In this document: in pieces, positions 34,571 through 46,101 of the stretch | Layout of the letters: the number at the start of each line of letters is the position of its first letter | How positions within the stretch are numbered: position 1 is the first letter of the stretch | Assembly (NCBI GenBank): GCA_013368445.1 | Contig: JAACJO010000038.1 | Coordinates: forward strand, 1-64,000 | Direction of reading: 5' to 3' | DNA from: Leucocoprinus leucothites | Taxonomy: Eukaryota; Basidiomycota; Agaricomycetes; Agaricales; Agaricaceae | Length of the DNA stretch: 64,000 nt | Notes under the pieces: model-generated | The model's database searches: none | What the model was told of the DNA's origin: nothing | What the model saw: the letters and a program-made list of their open reading frames with translations, nothing else | Program-made: the position numbers and the translations under genes

Positions 34571-36660
34571 TTTTTTTTTTTTTTTTTTTTAAATCAAGTG
34601 TGACCCCAGAGGGGTCGCCAATTTATAATGCGGTGCACAATAGCAGTCTGCGCCCGACTATCTACTACAGGGAACTGATACCGCTACTGACTATGCAAGA
34701 CCAAACAACCAGGAATACATAATAGTCCTGTCCAAGACAATACACGAAACGACAGCAGAAGGGGGGGCTAGGCATGTAATACAAAGAAGTGAGACATAAA
34801 CCGATATCACTGCATCTGATGGCAGGCCTTGTGGTTGGTGGGAGCCCATCCGGCAACCAGCAATGGATGGGGGATGATGCATTGACACTAGGGAGCTCCC
34901 CCTAGGCCCGGGGCCGACCAGCAGAACCAGAATGACTTTGTAGCCAATCCTGATCAAACCAGTGGTGCCAGAACGCGCACTTGCGGTCAGTAGCAGCATG
35001 TTCCTTGCCACAATTGATGCACTTAATATGGGGACAGGGATCCCCGGCAGGTGTGGGCTGGATGGGGGGGTTTGCCTTTGGCGATCCCTTACAGCAGGAG
35101 GAGGTGGTGCAGTGATTCTCGGACTGATGTGGCCCACCGCATTGTGAGCACCTGAGCGCATGGTTGTGACAGGTGGTGGTAGTGTGGCCCCAGCGCCAGC
35201 ATTGTTGACACTGGGGGGTCCCGGGGTGAGCGCGTGCAGCCTTGATCATAGACTGGACACTATTGAAGTTGAGGTATTTGCCGACCAGGCACTTAGTGTT
35301 AGCGCCAGACTGAGAATCCCAAAGGTCGACCCAAATGGTGGCAGTGTCGGCTTTGGCGGAGTTGTGCATGATGCGCATGGAGGATACATTAGCGAATGTC
35401 TCCTTGAAGGGAGACAGATGCATACGGTCGGTGACGTGTTGCGGAGTGGTGCAGATGCCACTCATGTAATAAGGGACGTCCAGGATCTTAAGGTAAGACC
35501 TGGACCTGGGGCGCTTGGTCTTCAGCTCAAACAGGGCGGTGAAGGCTGAAGAGAGGGAGGATTCAATCACTGATGCATCGGCATCAGTGGCAACAGAATT
35601 GGTGTACAACGAGATGGTGTCATATGCCCGAGCAATGTTCTCGACGTGAAGTGAACTCTTCGCGCGAGTGAGGGAGTCATTGAGAAGGCGCATGGCCTTG
35701 TGGTGGAGGTAGGTGATGTCACCGGCACTGCCAGTGAAATGGAGGAAGAGTTGGTGTCGGGTGGGGCCCAACGTGGTCATGCGGGGCTTCTTTGTAGAAG
35801 GCGCATCAGCAAGGGCAGCCTGATGCATCGCAGCAACGCGATCGGGCTCGAGGGTGGGGTGGGACTGGGCTAGCTTGATAAGCGCTGCCGCAGATGCCGG
35901 GGTATGGGCTACCTCAGCGAACGACTTATTAGCTGCCGAGGGTGGGATGGGTGCTTGCTGGGCTTGGCCATCAGACCTAGCCTTAGGAGTAGGGGGCACT
36001 TGAATGGGCACTTTGCCACTAGCACGTGCCTTCATAGGCACAGGCTTGGGCGGTAGGGAGGGACGGGCCGGAGTGGGCCGTGGTGCCTTGGGTGTTTGCT
36101 TGGGCACCTTGGGGGAGCCCATGTCAATGTCACATGGATCTGCTTTGTCAGCAGATCCATGGGTCACCTCATGGACGACGCACGTACAATTAGGGCCAGC
36201 CTCCAAGTCTCAACAGACTCCTCAGTTGACCGAGAGGAGACAGTGGACAGCAGTGCTGGGGGGGGTAGGTTCTTCACGGGGTAGAATGTTTGTCCACTGG
36301 CCGTGAAGGGCTTTGGAGATGGTGACAGAATGTCAGCCATGAGTGGCACTACTGGCTGTGATGGAACATCAGCAGCAGGCAGGGAGGAGGGACCGGGCAA
36401 CAAAACGTTAGCCTGGGGAGGACCAAAGAACCCGCAGACATTGCGGGGGTCATCGTAGGGGTCAAGATGTTCATCCTCGGACATCTCGGCGATGTTGAGC
36501 TCATTGGCGGAGGCTTCGGTGGACTCAGTTGTTTGGCGGGGAGGCTTGTTAGACTTGGATCTTCGTTTACCCATGTAGAATAGGTAGAATAACGATGTAA
36601 ACTAGACATCTTATAGCACACCAACTAAGAGATGGTGGTGGTAAGAGGTCAAGGAGGGAT
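34571..36660 (-). mobile_element. LINE-B copy 4, both ends present, 17-bp TSD
   Basis: The element has a poly-T (3') start, the hairpin GACCCCAGAGGGGTC at 34602-34616, the shared 3' motif, one ORF, and the 5' box (CCCTCCTTGACCTCTTACC) ending at 36,660. It is flanked by a perfect TSD, GGCTGGGAAAGAGTTCT (34554-34570 and 36661-36677). Both ends and the TSD are intact and yet there is no ORF2, so ORF1-only is the natural form of the element, not a product of truncation. Length is about 2.09 kb. Confidence 0.88.
34902..36574 (-). pseudogene. LINE-B ORF (zinc-knuckle protein) with an internal deletion
   Basis: The start at 36574 reads MGKRRSKSNKPPRQTTES and includes DELNIAEM-like (NELNIAEMSEDEH) sequence. 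Near 36,200 a deletion of the helical middle region found in copy 3, with a frame change, joins it to a 434-codon open frame ending at 34902. That frame holds DIDMGSPKVPKQTP, the PTRHQLFLHFTG...HHKAMRLLND block, an RRM-like stretch (SYLKILDVPYYMSG, ATIWVDLWDSQSG), and knuckles CQQCWRWGHTTTTC, CSQCGGPHQSENH and CINCGKEHAATDRKC. The cysteine layout is the same as in LINE-A ORF1. Nucleic-acid binding is inferred. Confidence 0.84.
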
Positions 36661-36677
36661 GGCTGGGAAAGAGTTCT

Positions 36678-36892
36678 CTTGACTGCCTTGCGATAGCACG
36701 GAGATGTCAGAGACAGGTGGAGGTGGTTGAGAGCCTGTGGGGGTTGGAGGGAGCATCTGTTGATGTGATACTGAGCAAGAGCCTCTGAGGCTGGGTGGAG
36801 AGGCTGAGTATGACAAGGGATGACTGCTGGGGGCAGCAGAGGCAGCCCTTGACCTGTATTGGCCAGTGGGGGTGCATAGGGGGTGCATACCC
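36678..36892 (-). other. Coding-like sequence, continuation of 34442-34570
   Basis: The minus strand reads a Pro/Ser-rich frame (PTPTGSQPPPPVSDISVLSQ) that continues across the TSD into the other piece. Its upstream side stops where gypsy gag similarity begins near 36,893. No family is recognised; it may be part of the gypsy element's linker or of a host gene. Confidence 0.3.
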
Positions 36893-37160
36893 TTCGCATG
36901 AAACTGGGTGATAAAATCGCCACTTATAACATTGAGTTCCTCAAACATGCCTCTCAACTCAGTTGGAACGACGAGGTCCTCTGTCACTATTACTACAAGG
37001 GACTTCTGAACTGCATCCAAGACCCTCTCAGTACCTGCGAGCAGGGTAAACCCACTACTTTTGAGGAAATGCATCACTTGGCTATCATTTATGATGGACA
37101 CTACTAGGAGCATGACTGTGAACGTGTTCATGCCCACACTGCAGAAAGGGACACTGCCAA
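36893..37160 (+). pseudogene. Ty3/gypsy gag capsid fragment
   Basis: The frame MKLGDKIATYNIEFLKHASQ, then WNDEVLCHYYYKGLLNCIQD and TTFEEMHHLAIIYDG matches the gag at 15822-16573 nearly residue for residue, so the same family is present twice in opposite orientations. A TAG near 37,105 replaces a Trp codon (Y-stop-EHDCERVH). It is cut at 37,160 by the T-rich start of a LINE-A tail. Confidence 0.8.
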
Positions 37161-37526
37161 TTTTATTTTATTTTATTTTATTTTTTAAATCAATGAATTT
37201 ATATAGCAGTGCTCGATCGCAGTCCACTTTCAACTAAATATTACAAACAGATGGTACACTACAGCAAGCTGTGGTACATGAAGCGGTCGAAGACTGCTTA
37301 AGACAAAGACTATACATGATTAGTCCAGCAACATAGAAAAGACTCAATAGAGACTATTGAACAAGGTGTCATACACAGAGATCAGACTCAAAGGAAAAGA
37401 GAAGAGATGAAATGAAAGAATATAGTTCACCTTCATTTGGTTTGGTGGGCACAGGAGCTTGAGGTGGTGGTGGACCCGTGTCATGATTGGTGAAGGCAAA
37501 AGTGGCTGGGTTCTTTTTCAAGAACT
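37161..37526 (-). mobile_element. LINE-A 3'-terminal fragment
   Basis: A TTTTA-repeat start (37161-37185) is followed by the LINE-A 3' end and the last codons of ORF2, including the EGELYSF-type C-terminus. It stops where the tail of the next LINE-A begins, within the same codon region (FKKN...). It is the remnant of a copy that received another LINE-A insertion. Confidence 0.75.
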
Positions 37527-40246
37527 TTTATTATTATTATTATTATTATCAATGAATTTATATAGCAGTGCTCGATCACAGTCCACTTTCAACTGAATAC
37601 TACAAATAGATAGTACACTACAGCAAGCTGGGGTACACAAAGCAGTCAAAGACTGCTTAAGACAAAGACTATATACAATTAGTCCAGTGAAATAGAAAAG
37701 ACTCAAGAGAGACTATAGAACAAGGTGTTATACACAGAGATTGGACTCAAAGGAAAAGAAATGAGATGAGATAAAAGAATATAGTTCACCTTCATTTGGT
37801 TTGGCGGGCACAGGAGCTTGAGGTGGCAGTGAACGCATGTCATGATTGGTGAAGGCAAAAGCAGCTGGGTTCTTTTTTAAGAACTCGACGAGGAACTCAT
37901 ATTGAGGGAAAGCACATTGCACCCACTGAGTGCGAACAGGATAGAGGGGGCAATAACACAAGATATGATGTCATAATTCCAGGCAATGGCCACAACGACA
38001 TGATTTGGGTTCGAGGGGGAAAAACCTCTCGCGATAAGTTCCAATAGGAGCGTGATTGAGGATGGCACGAGTCATATGTGCACATAGTGATGGCAATTCA
38101 TTGGCTAATGGAAGCCAGGTGCCCCCTTTGACGTAAGTGGGGATGAGAAATTTGCGATTCTTTTTTGAAAGAAGGAAACCGCTGCCGTGGTACTTCTTCC
38201 AGAAAGTGGACTCCCAGGATTTCTGGCAGTCATTGGTGATTTTGCATTGCAAGAAGTCAAGAGTGGCGCCTAAACAAGGGGGGGCGTATATGCGTGTGGT
38301 GGTGACATCAGTGTGAACTTTAAGGTGAGGCTTCCAGCGCCATTTGGAAGGGACGTCCCAGAAGTCAATATAACAAGAAGGTTTGGCCGCGAGCCAGTTG
38401 GATAGGAGTCAGCAGACTTGGATAGAGTGTGATTGGCTCGAGTGTATAGAGGGATCAACTGCTAGCTTGGCTGCTGGGAGACAGTCAGTGATGAGGATGA
38501 TGTGGTTGCAATGAAGGGAAATGGCCTTGGTGATGCCAATACGAATGGAATAGAGTTCGGCGTCAGTAGACGACACCCGACTGCTAGCTTGTTTTGCATG
38601 GGACACTTGCCGTCTGCCGGGATATAGATGTGCTGCCGAAACCGCCTGAAGGGAACCTACAAGTGGGACAGAAGCATCAGTAACAACCAAAATACAATTA
38701 CGATTGGAAGAAGAAGAGGAAAAAACTGATTCGAGAGACAATACATGTTTATACATTTTGTGTTTATCTGAGCAATTGCAGGGGTGAAAGTGAATAGAAT
38801 CAGGAAAGATGTCCATAAGACAAGATCCCGGCTTTGATTCAGGAGCGAATGGAGAAAAGGAGTCAGAGAGATGAGAAAGAGAACTATCTACATCAATAAG
38901 GGGGCCTTTGACTTTAGCTTTTTTGGCCAGAGTGAGAAGGCGAAGTGATTGGGGATGAGGGGAGGAGTTAAGAGAGAAATCATCAGATAAAAGAGAATGT
39001 AACGCATGATTAGAGGGTAAAGTAGAGACTCGATACGACGAGTGAATAGCTAATTTACGAAGATGGAGGTGGATTGGAATAAGTCCAGCAATACTTTCAG
39101 CGCCACCTGATGGGGAAGTACAGAAGGCACCTGTGATCCAGAGAGCCGCGCATCTTTGCATAGATGATAAGGACTTGAGAAGTGCCTTGTTACGAGTGCC
39201 TTCAAAGTACCAAAGTCGGAATCCATACATAGCCATGGGGACAATGCATGACCTATAGAGCAGACATTTCTGTAGAGGGAGGAGGCCTCGGGTGGAGTTG
39301 CCTAGCATACCCATAGCTTTCACCGTGGATAATGCTTTGGTAGAATAATACTGGATGTGTTCTTGAAATGATAGTTGACGGTCAAAGTAGAAACCCAGGT
39401 ACCGCCAGATGCATTTAGGATGCAGTAGAGGGCCGCCAATGTCGGATAGATTGAGGGGGGGATTAGAGTCATTGTGACGTTGGGAGAAATGAAAGACCTC
39501 AGATTTGTCATGTTCAATGACAAGTCCAAGATCGGTGCAAATGGAGTTAATGATGGAATAGGCTAGTTTGAGGGAAGAAATTGTGTCAGAGTAGTTCTTC
39601 GCTTGAGATATACAAAGCCCATCGTCAACAAAGGATAGAAGGGAAGAGGGAATGGATTGCAAATGAGCACGTTGATTGAACATGAACATGAGGGGTGCTA
39701 GATAAAGTGTGGATAGAATGGGTGATAAAGCAGAGCCTTGCCCTACACCAACATCCGCGTCATGGGCATCGGATAGGAAAGTGTTCTACATGAATTGTGT
39801 GGATCGACCTATGAGGTAGTGTGAAAAGAAGTTGACAAGTTCTGGGGTGAACCCCTGTCATCATAGAATGTTAGTAAGGATTTCGTGGTTCAGGGAGGGG
39901 AAGAATTGGGCGATATCAAAAGCACAGATGCTGGTAATCATACCTTTAGCCCATCCAGCCCAAATAATATGAGTGAGGAATACTCCTGCATCTTCAGTAG
40001 ATCGTTGGATAACTCTGCCCATTTGGTTAGGGTGGAGGACATCTAGAGATACCGCTTCATACTGCATGCGGCGAGCAATCATCTTCTCGATTAATTTACC
40101 TAAAGTGTTTAGTAGAACAATGGGATGAAAAACTTTTGGTGTATCATAGGCCAGTTTATTCGGCTTGGGAATGATGATAGAGACCGAGTCCTTGAAGTGA
40201 CTTGGCCAGTGAGAGAGACGTATGCATGCGTTAGCAATGAGTATTA

Positions 40247-40460
40247 CAGTGGCTCAAAAAACTGTCCCAATGTTTTCGCATTTTGGACATATTTGCTAAT
40301 ACCAGGGCAGATATATGGTCTAGCATCCTGGAAATATTCACACAGGTACCTTGACATATTGGGAGCATATATTCCCATGATCACATGACCTTGTCCATCA
40401 ATGAATTAGTAATGAATTATTAAAAATATCTACTCATTGGGACAGTTTTTTGACCCCCTG
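40247..40460 (+). repeat. Tc1 left terminal inverted repeat (about 210 bp)
   Basis: It matches the reverse complement of about 41,627-41,839 with only a few differences. It starts and ends with the box TCAAAAAACTGTCCCA in opposite orientations, so each terminal repeat is itself a small inverted-repeat unit. Confidence 0.88.
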
Positions 40461-40593
40461 TCAGCCTCCCAGTATCTACCTTGTAACATGCCAGGGGAGC
40501 ATCAGGGCAGGTGTGGGAGTAGTAAACAAGATCATGTGACCTTGGTTGACATGTTGAGATGGCTACAACTGTCTTTCTTCCTGCCACTACATC

Positions 40594-41613
40594 ATGAAAG
40601 CTATCTCCTCTACCTAATACTCCCAAGTCACTTCTCTTCTCAAAGATGGCTATTCCTTGTGCCATATTGAACATAAAACTGGTCTAGGCAAGTCTACTGT
40701 TGGGAGGATCAATAAAGAAGTTGATGGGGACAAGGAAAACAACAAGGGAGGACATCCTTCCAAGCTTTCTCCTCATGATAAAAAAGCAATAATTCACCAA
40801 ATAACCTCTGGAAAGCTAGATAATGCTGTCCAGGCTACAAATTTCATTAACTCTACTCTGTCTGACCCTGTCACACCCCAAACTGTCAGAAATACCCTTC
40901 AGGATAATGGATTTTGCTCTGTAACCAAGATCAAATGACCTCTACTCAAAAAGCAACATTGTGAGGAATGCCTTGACTCTGCACATGAACATAGGAATTG
41001 GACAGTGGAGGACTGGAAGAGGGTGTTGTGGATAGATGAAACAAAGATCAACAGGATTGGGTCAGATGGAAAGGTGTATACCTGGAAGGAGAGGGGGGAA
41101 CCACTATCAGATAGGACCACTCTCCCTACTGTCAAATATGGAGGAGGTAGTAACATGATGGTGTGGGGGTGTATGGGGTGGAATGGGGTAGGAAAGCTGA
41201 TTGAGGTTCAAGGGAATATGGATGCAGTAAAATACTGCGAGATTTTGGACAATGGGGTGGTGGAAAGCTTTGAAAAGTTGGAGATGGAGGAGGAGGAGAG
41301 GATATTCCAGCAGGATAATGACCCAAAACACACCTCAAAACTGGGACAACAATGGTTTGTGGACAACAACATTCAAGTTCTATCATGCCCTGCACAATCC
41401 CCTGACCTAAATCCCATTGAACACCTCTGGACCTACCTGAAGGACCAGCTGAAGGCATATGAAAGACCACCTAAGGGAGTATTTGAATTGTGGGAGAGGC
41501 TAGTGGAGGAGTGGAATAAGATTCCAGCAGAAAGGTGCCAAAGGCTGATAGAAACCATGCCCAGAAGGATTGAGGCAGTTGTCAGGGCAAGAGGAGGTCA
41601 TACAAAGTATTGA
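40594..41613 (+). pseudogene. Tc1-type DD34E transposase with two in-frame stops
   Basis: From ATG 40594 (MKAISST) one frame of 339 codons reaches the stop at 41613, the usual length for Tc1 transposases. The N-terminal helix-turn-helix includes SLLKDGYSLCHIEHKTGLGK. The catalytic triad is Asp in LWIDETKIN, Asp in FQQDNDPKHTS and Glu in SPDLNPIEHLW, with 34 residues between the last two. Stops are TAA at 40615 and TGA at 40936; the second follows KIK and precedes PLLKKQH, where Arg is likely, so CGA to TGA explains it. It cuts and pastes the element at TA sites. The near-identical terminal repeats and few defects make it a recent arrival. Confidence 0.9.
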
Positions 41614-41626
41614 GTAGGTAGATAAC

Positions 41627-41839
41627 AGAGGGTCAAAAAACTGTCCCAATGAGTAGATATTTTCGATAATTCATTAATAATTCATTGATGGACAAGGTCA
41701 TGTGATCATGGGAATATATGCTCCCAATATGTCAAGGTACCTGTGTGAATATTTTCAGGATGCTAGGCCATATATCTGCCCTGGTATTAGCAAATATGTC
41801 CAAAATGCGAAAACATTGGGACAGTTTTTTGAGCCACTG
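41627..41839 (-). repeat. Tc1 right terminal inverted repeat (about 210 bp)
   Basis: The inverse of the left repeat, with the inner box GGTCAAAAAACTGTCCCAA at 41631-41649 and the outer terminus GGGACAGTTTTTTGAGCCAC ending at 41839. Confidence 0.88.
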
Positions 41840-42031
41840 TATGTTTTTGAGGCATTCATTGTGGGCGACAATAGACTTTAAATGTTTCCAGGAGACATGA
41901 TCAGGCCCGGGTGCTGAAGAGTTAGCACATGAAGAGAGGGATTTGGTGAGTTCAAGGGCAGAGAAGTTTGCCCAGGAATGGGGGGGAAGGGATTTCATTT
42001 CATTCAGAATGTTAGAGCTTACCAGTCAACT

Positions 42032-45000
42032 GGATGCTGAGTTGTATGATGAATGGAGTGCGTTCCATAGGTCCAGAAGATCATTGCAAGGTCGTCCTTG
42101 ATAGCGGATACCCTCAATGGCAGGGAGTTTGCGTTGTTTTACCCATTCCATAAGGTCCCAGGGTCATTTGTTTGTTGAAGCAATTTCATGAATACGTTCA
42201 TTGAAGAAAGAGCATTTGGCGGCTCTGGTAGCCACTCTGAATGCTTGCCAGTCTTTTTGATCCTTTGTTCTTCTGTAGGTAAGAAGAGTCTCAGAACAGT
42301 GGAGGTTCCACCATTCCTTTGACCGGTTAGTAATCCATACAGTTTTAGAGTTCGTATTCCAAGATTCATTAAAGATTCGAGAAATGGAGTCAGAGATATC
42401 GTTCAGACAAGAGGTGGAATGAATGTTTGAACAGTCAAGGGCTGCTAGATGCTCAGAGACTTGGGAAGTGAAAGCCGTCTCTTCATTGCTATCTTTTGGT
42501 AGTACGTGTTTTTTATAATTAATATAATCTGGGCGGATTGGAAGATCCATAATCAATGGTGCGTGATCCGATGGAAGCCTCGAATTAACATCAATAATGT
42601 GGGAGGTGGAGTTGTTAGCGCAAAAAATGAGATCGATAACTGAATTGTCATGACTTTCAATGGAAGAGAAATGAGTAGGGGATATTACGGTCAGTGAAGA
42701 CCTTGTGAGATTGAAGCTGTCCGCCAACTCTGTTAGAGTTATTGTGGACATAGGGATGTAAGTAGCTGAAGGGTCCCATTCTGGAGATCAACAATTAAAA
42801 TCACCTCCCATATAAATAATATTAGGGATGTCGATGAAGTTTGTTGAAAGGAAATTAATCGCCGATGAAGACAAATCAGAGTATATGTTAAGCAAGTGAA
42901 CATAGTTACCCTGGTTGAATAAACCCAAGATTTGTATGTCACAATGGTTGACCCACTCTTGTCGAAGAATAGGTCTCATGCGAAGTAGGCGTCTGTGAAC
43001 ATAAGTCAGAGTACGGGGTCAGGGTTTGTTAGGCTTGGTAGGGCGAACCATACACAGCCACTCAGGGTGAATAGGAGCACCTATGACGTCATCCCCTTCA
43101 GGGTTAGTCGTAGAAGGTGCTTTTCGAATATGATTCCATGGAGGTTCCTGTAGAAAAATGATATCGAAGTCCAGCTTTTTGGACTCAAGTATAGTATCAA
43201 CCAGGGCATAAGAGCATCCCACGTTTTGCGAATAGATACAAACAGAAGAGATAGGTTTGTTCTTACCAGACATATTTAAACAGCAACTCTGCCACTGGAG
43301 TGATTGGAATTGGCACGAACGGCACATGCAGTGCGTGATTTGGCGGCTTTGTTAGAATGCCAGGTTCGGTTGAACCTGTTCCTCCAGAATGGACATTTGG
43401 TGTCATTTGCATGATGATCGCCTTTGCAGTTCAGGCATTTGAAGTTCTCAAGGTGAGGACATGGGGTGCCATCAGGAGTGGCATCGTGGGGGGGATTGGA
43501 TTTGGGGTTGGCCTTACAACACCAGGCCATGGATCGATGGTTCTCAATGCAGTGAGGGCCACCACAAATTTGACAGTGTGTGCCGAGGGCATGACATGCA
43601 TGAGTGGGATGACCCCAGTGCCAGCAGTTCCTGCACTGTGCAATGCCGGGGTGCATACTAGTAGCATGGATAGTTCCAATATGTTGGCCAAAGTTAATAG
43701 TACGGTTGACCAACGTCTTGGCTTTGGTACCATTTTGGGAGTCCCAGATGTCAAACCACACGACAGCAGTGTCCAACTTTGGGGAGGCTTTCATGACACG
43801 AGGGCAGGCAGCAACAATAATGTTTTCAAACAATGATGATTGTCTGAGAGCTTGTTCAACAAATGCTGGAGAGAGAGGGTTGGAAGAATTGGCTACCCAG
43901 TAAGGGACACTGACAATTTTAAGGAACGATTTGGATTGTGGGAGACGAGGCTCAATAGGGATGGAGTCTCCTAATTGCCAGGCTTTTTTAAGCCAGGATT
44001 TAATGGTTTCAAGGTCAGTGGGAGAAGCAACACCTGAGGTAGCAATCAATATGCCATTGTATGATTCGCGAACTGATTCGACATGAAGTTTGGACTGAGC
44101 GGCAGTAAGACCATGATTACAGAATTCGGCTGCCTTATTAAAGTCTTTAATTCGATCAGCAATGATATTTCCCTTGAAAGGGATAAGGACTTGACGACGG
44201 GTAGGTCTGTGTGTAGTCATTTTAGGTTTAGCATGTGGGATGCTTGTGGTTGAAGGTTCGGGCGCTTGAGATTGAGTGCCTCCAAAACCTGCCTTGTACA
44301 TGGCAAGGACTTTGTCATACAATAATTCAGGGAAGGCGAGTATCATTTCTCGCATCTTAACCCCATCGATGTTGGAGGATGAGTTGGAAGAGGAAGCTGC
44401 CTGCTGGCCACCCCGTCGGGCGGTGTCAGTGAACGACACATTCTTCTTGTTAAAATGTTCCATAAGGGGTTTGGTGAATGCCTTATGGTCAGGAGGGGGA
44501 ATGGGAGGTGGCATGTCATAGGCGCCCTTGGGGTTAGGTTTTGATGGCTGAGCCTGGCCATCAGAGGAGGGATGCCCAACTGAGCACTCGAAGTTTCCAT
44601 TCCCGTTCCTTGGGGTCATGTGATTGGAAGGTGGAGGAGGGGCCCGGGAAATGCAGATAGGACCGGTGGGCTTAGAAGACGTAATGTCATTCTTTGCCTT
44701 CAGGGAGCCTGACATGGATGAAATGTCATGTGCCTTACCAGAAGACGTAACGTCATTCTGGGGGAGGGGAGGGGAGCCCTCACCGGGAGGGGCTTGATCA
44801 ATGTTCATTCGGTTGTCATTGATGCGAGCTGTAGGATTAGTTTTCCCAACAACAATGCTGGGCGGAAATAGGGGGGTAGGGATGGTAGACGGAGAAGGTT
44901 TACATGCCTTTTTTTCCTTCCCTTTACCCTTAGGAGGGGGGGAAGAGTCCGTCATGGGGATGTCAGAAGGAGGACCGTAATAGTGCCTCAATGCTTCAAC

Positions 45001-45615
45001 GATCGTGAGTCCGTTTTCGCCATTAATGGGTAAACGGTCCCAGCCTGCCTCAAACATAGTGGTTAATAGGCAATAAATTGGTTCCCCCATTTGGGGAACC
45101 CTTGGATCTTTCATACCGGGCCGTAAACCCAATGCAGCATGGTGTTTAAAGAAGTTTGTGACATATTTAAGCACCTCAAGCACTTTATATGCAGCTTCGC
45201 CGACGATAACAGTTTCTTCGGTGGTGGTGTTAGATGGATCCTTGAGATCCGGCAGGTGTGGCTGTGCAGGCCTAGGCTCCTGTGGCTGTGCAATGATGTC
45301 ACCAGTGACATCATGCGTGACGTCAAGTGTGATGTCATTATTGTCAGATGATCCGGTAAAAAAGGTAGCCGGAGTGCCAGTTGACACAGCATTTGCTGAC
45401 TCAGCGGATCCATGGATTGCATGAGGCAGCCTTGAGGTGGGTGGGGGTCCAAAGAACCGATTGGTAGGTACCCCATTGTTGAATACCCCATCCTCTTGGT
45501 TGCCCCATGCGTCCCCACGAGAGTCCAAGTTAAGAGGATCCGGTGGTTGAAGCTCACCTACAAATCCCTCTCCAAATGGGCGGAAAGGAATAGGTGACTT
45601 GAAGCCATCATATGC
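42032..45615 (-). repeat. Large inverted repeat, right arm
   Basis: The partner of 30516-34099; see that entry for the pairing rule. It lies inside the full-length minus-strand LINE-A. Outside the arms the two LINE-A copies differ at ordinary sister-copy levels, so identity ends abruptly at both sides. Confidence 0.88.
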
Positions 45616-45644
45616 GCTCATTGACACAGTTCTTGAGATGGCTT

Positions 45645-45946
45645 TGTTAGAAGGTGACGCACAGGGGACATGTGGGAGGTCCTAGAAACCAGAGAAATCG
45701 CCCAGGGAGCTCACAACTCACACAGGAATCTGTGGACAACTGTAAATGACTGTATTAACAAGATAGAGACTTGTACTCACCTGTGGACAACTGTAAATGA
45801 CTGAGAGTCAAGAAAGCGTCCACAGGAGAGTTGAACATCCAGTCAGGTGATCTACAACTGACTAAGCAATCTCTGCATCAACTCTAACTTCACACATCAA
45901 CAAATCAATCACAAATACTTGTAGACTGTCCAGAGCACATCTGACA
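45645..45946 (-). repeat. Copia solo LTR, 302 bp, TSD GGCTT
   Basis: Plus-strand ends TGTTAGAAGG and CATCTGACA, flanked by GGCTT (45640-45644 and 45947-45951). Removing it restores the ORF1 sequence AGATGGCTTTGGGAGTGG. Orientation is minus, judged from the copy next to the primer site at 48790. It contains a repeated CTGTGGACAACTGTAAATGAC (two copies about 50 bp apart). Confidence 0.9.
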
Positions 45947-46101
45947 GGCTTTGGGAGTGGTGTCCAATCCTCAATGAACATCACGAGCGTGAGCTCGTTT
46001 AGTACGTGATGAGGGAGGAGGGGGAGTTCTAAGGGAGGAATGTGATGCTGCACAAGAGAGTACAGCAGGGGCGAGTGTAGGAGAAGGAGGGGTTGAGGAT
46101 T

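Larger units (their letters stand above)
40247..41839 (+). mobile_element. Tc1/mariner element, 1,593 bp, TA target duplication
   Basis: The ends are CAGTGGCTCAAAAAACTGTC and its inverse, flanked by TA (40245-40246 and 41840-41841). Removing the element and one TA restores the LINE-A sequence. The terminal inverted repeats are about 210 bp and nearly identical, and each is itself bounded by an inverted copy of the terminal box (inner copies at 40437-40454 and 41631-41649). It carries one transposase gene on the plus strand. Confidence 0.93.
37728..43273 (-). pseudogene. LINE-A ORF2 interrupted by Tc1
   Basis: Endonuclease from 43273 (with the three TGA stops shared with the left arm), linker, RT start near 41,999, then the Tc1 element at 40247-41839, then the rest of RT (FDIAQFFPSLN near 39,915, FVDDGLCIS near 39,625, YLGFYFDRQLSFQ), RNase H (VVTDASVP, STDAELYSI, LITDCLPAAKLAVDP) and the Cys/His end (CRCGHCLE near 37,990). 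A 426-codon stretch, 39689-38409, is open. Further breaks lie near 39,790, 39,860, 38,270 and 37,970. Not functional. Confidence 0.83.

Noticed and set aside
43357..43836. 159-codon ORFs opposite ORF1 zinc knuckles (also at 32295-32774 and 62029-62511)
   Set aside because: They keep open because the opposite strand is coding; no motif of their own is visible.
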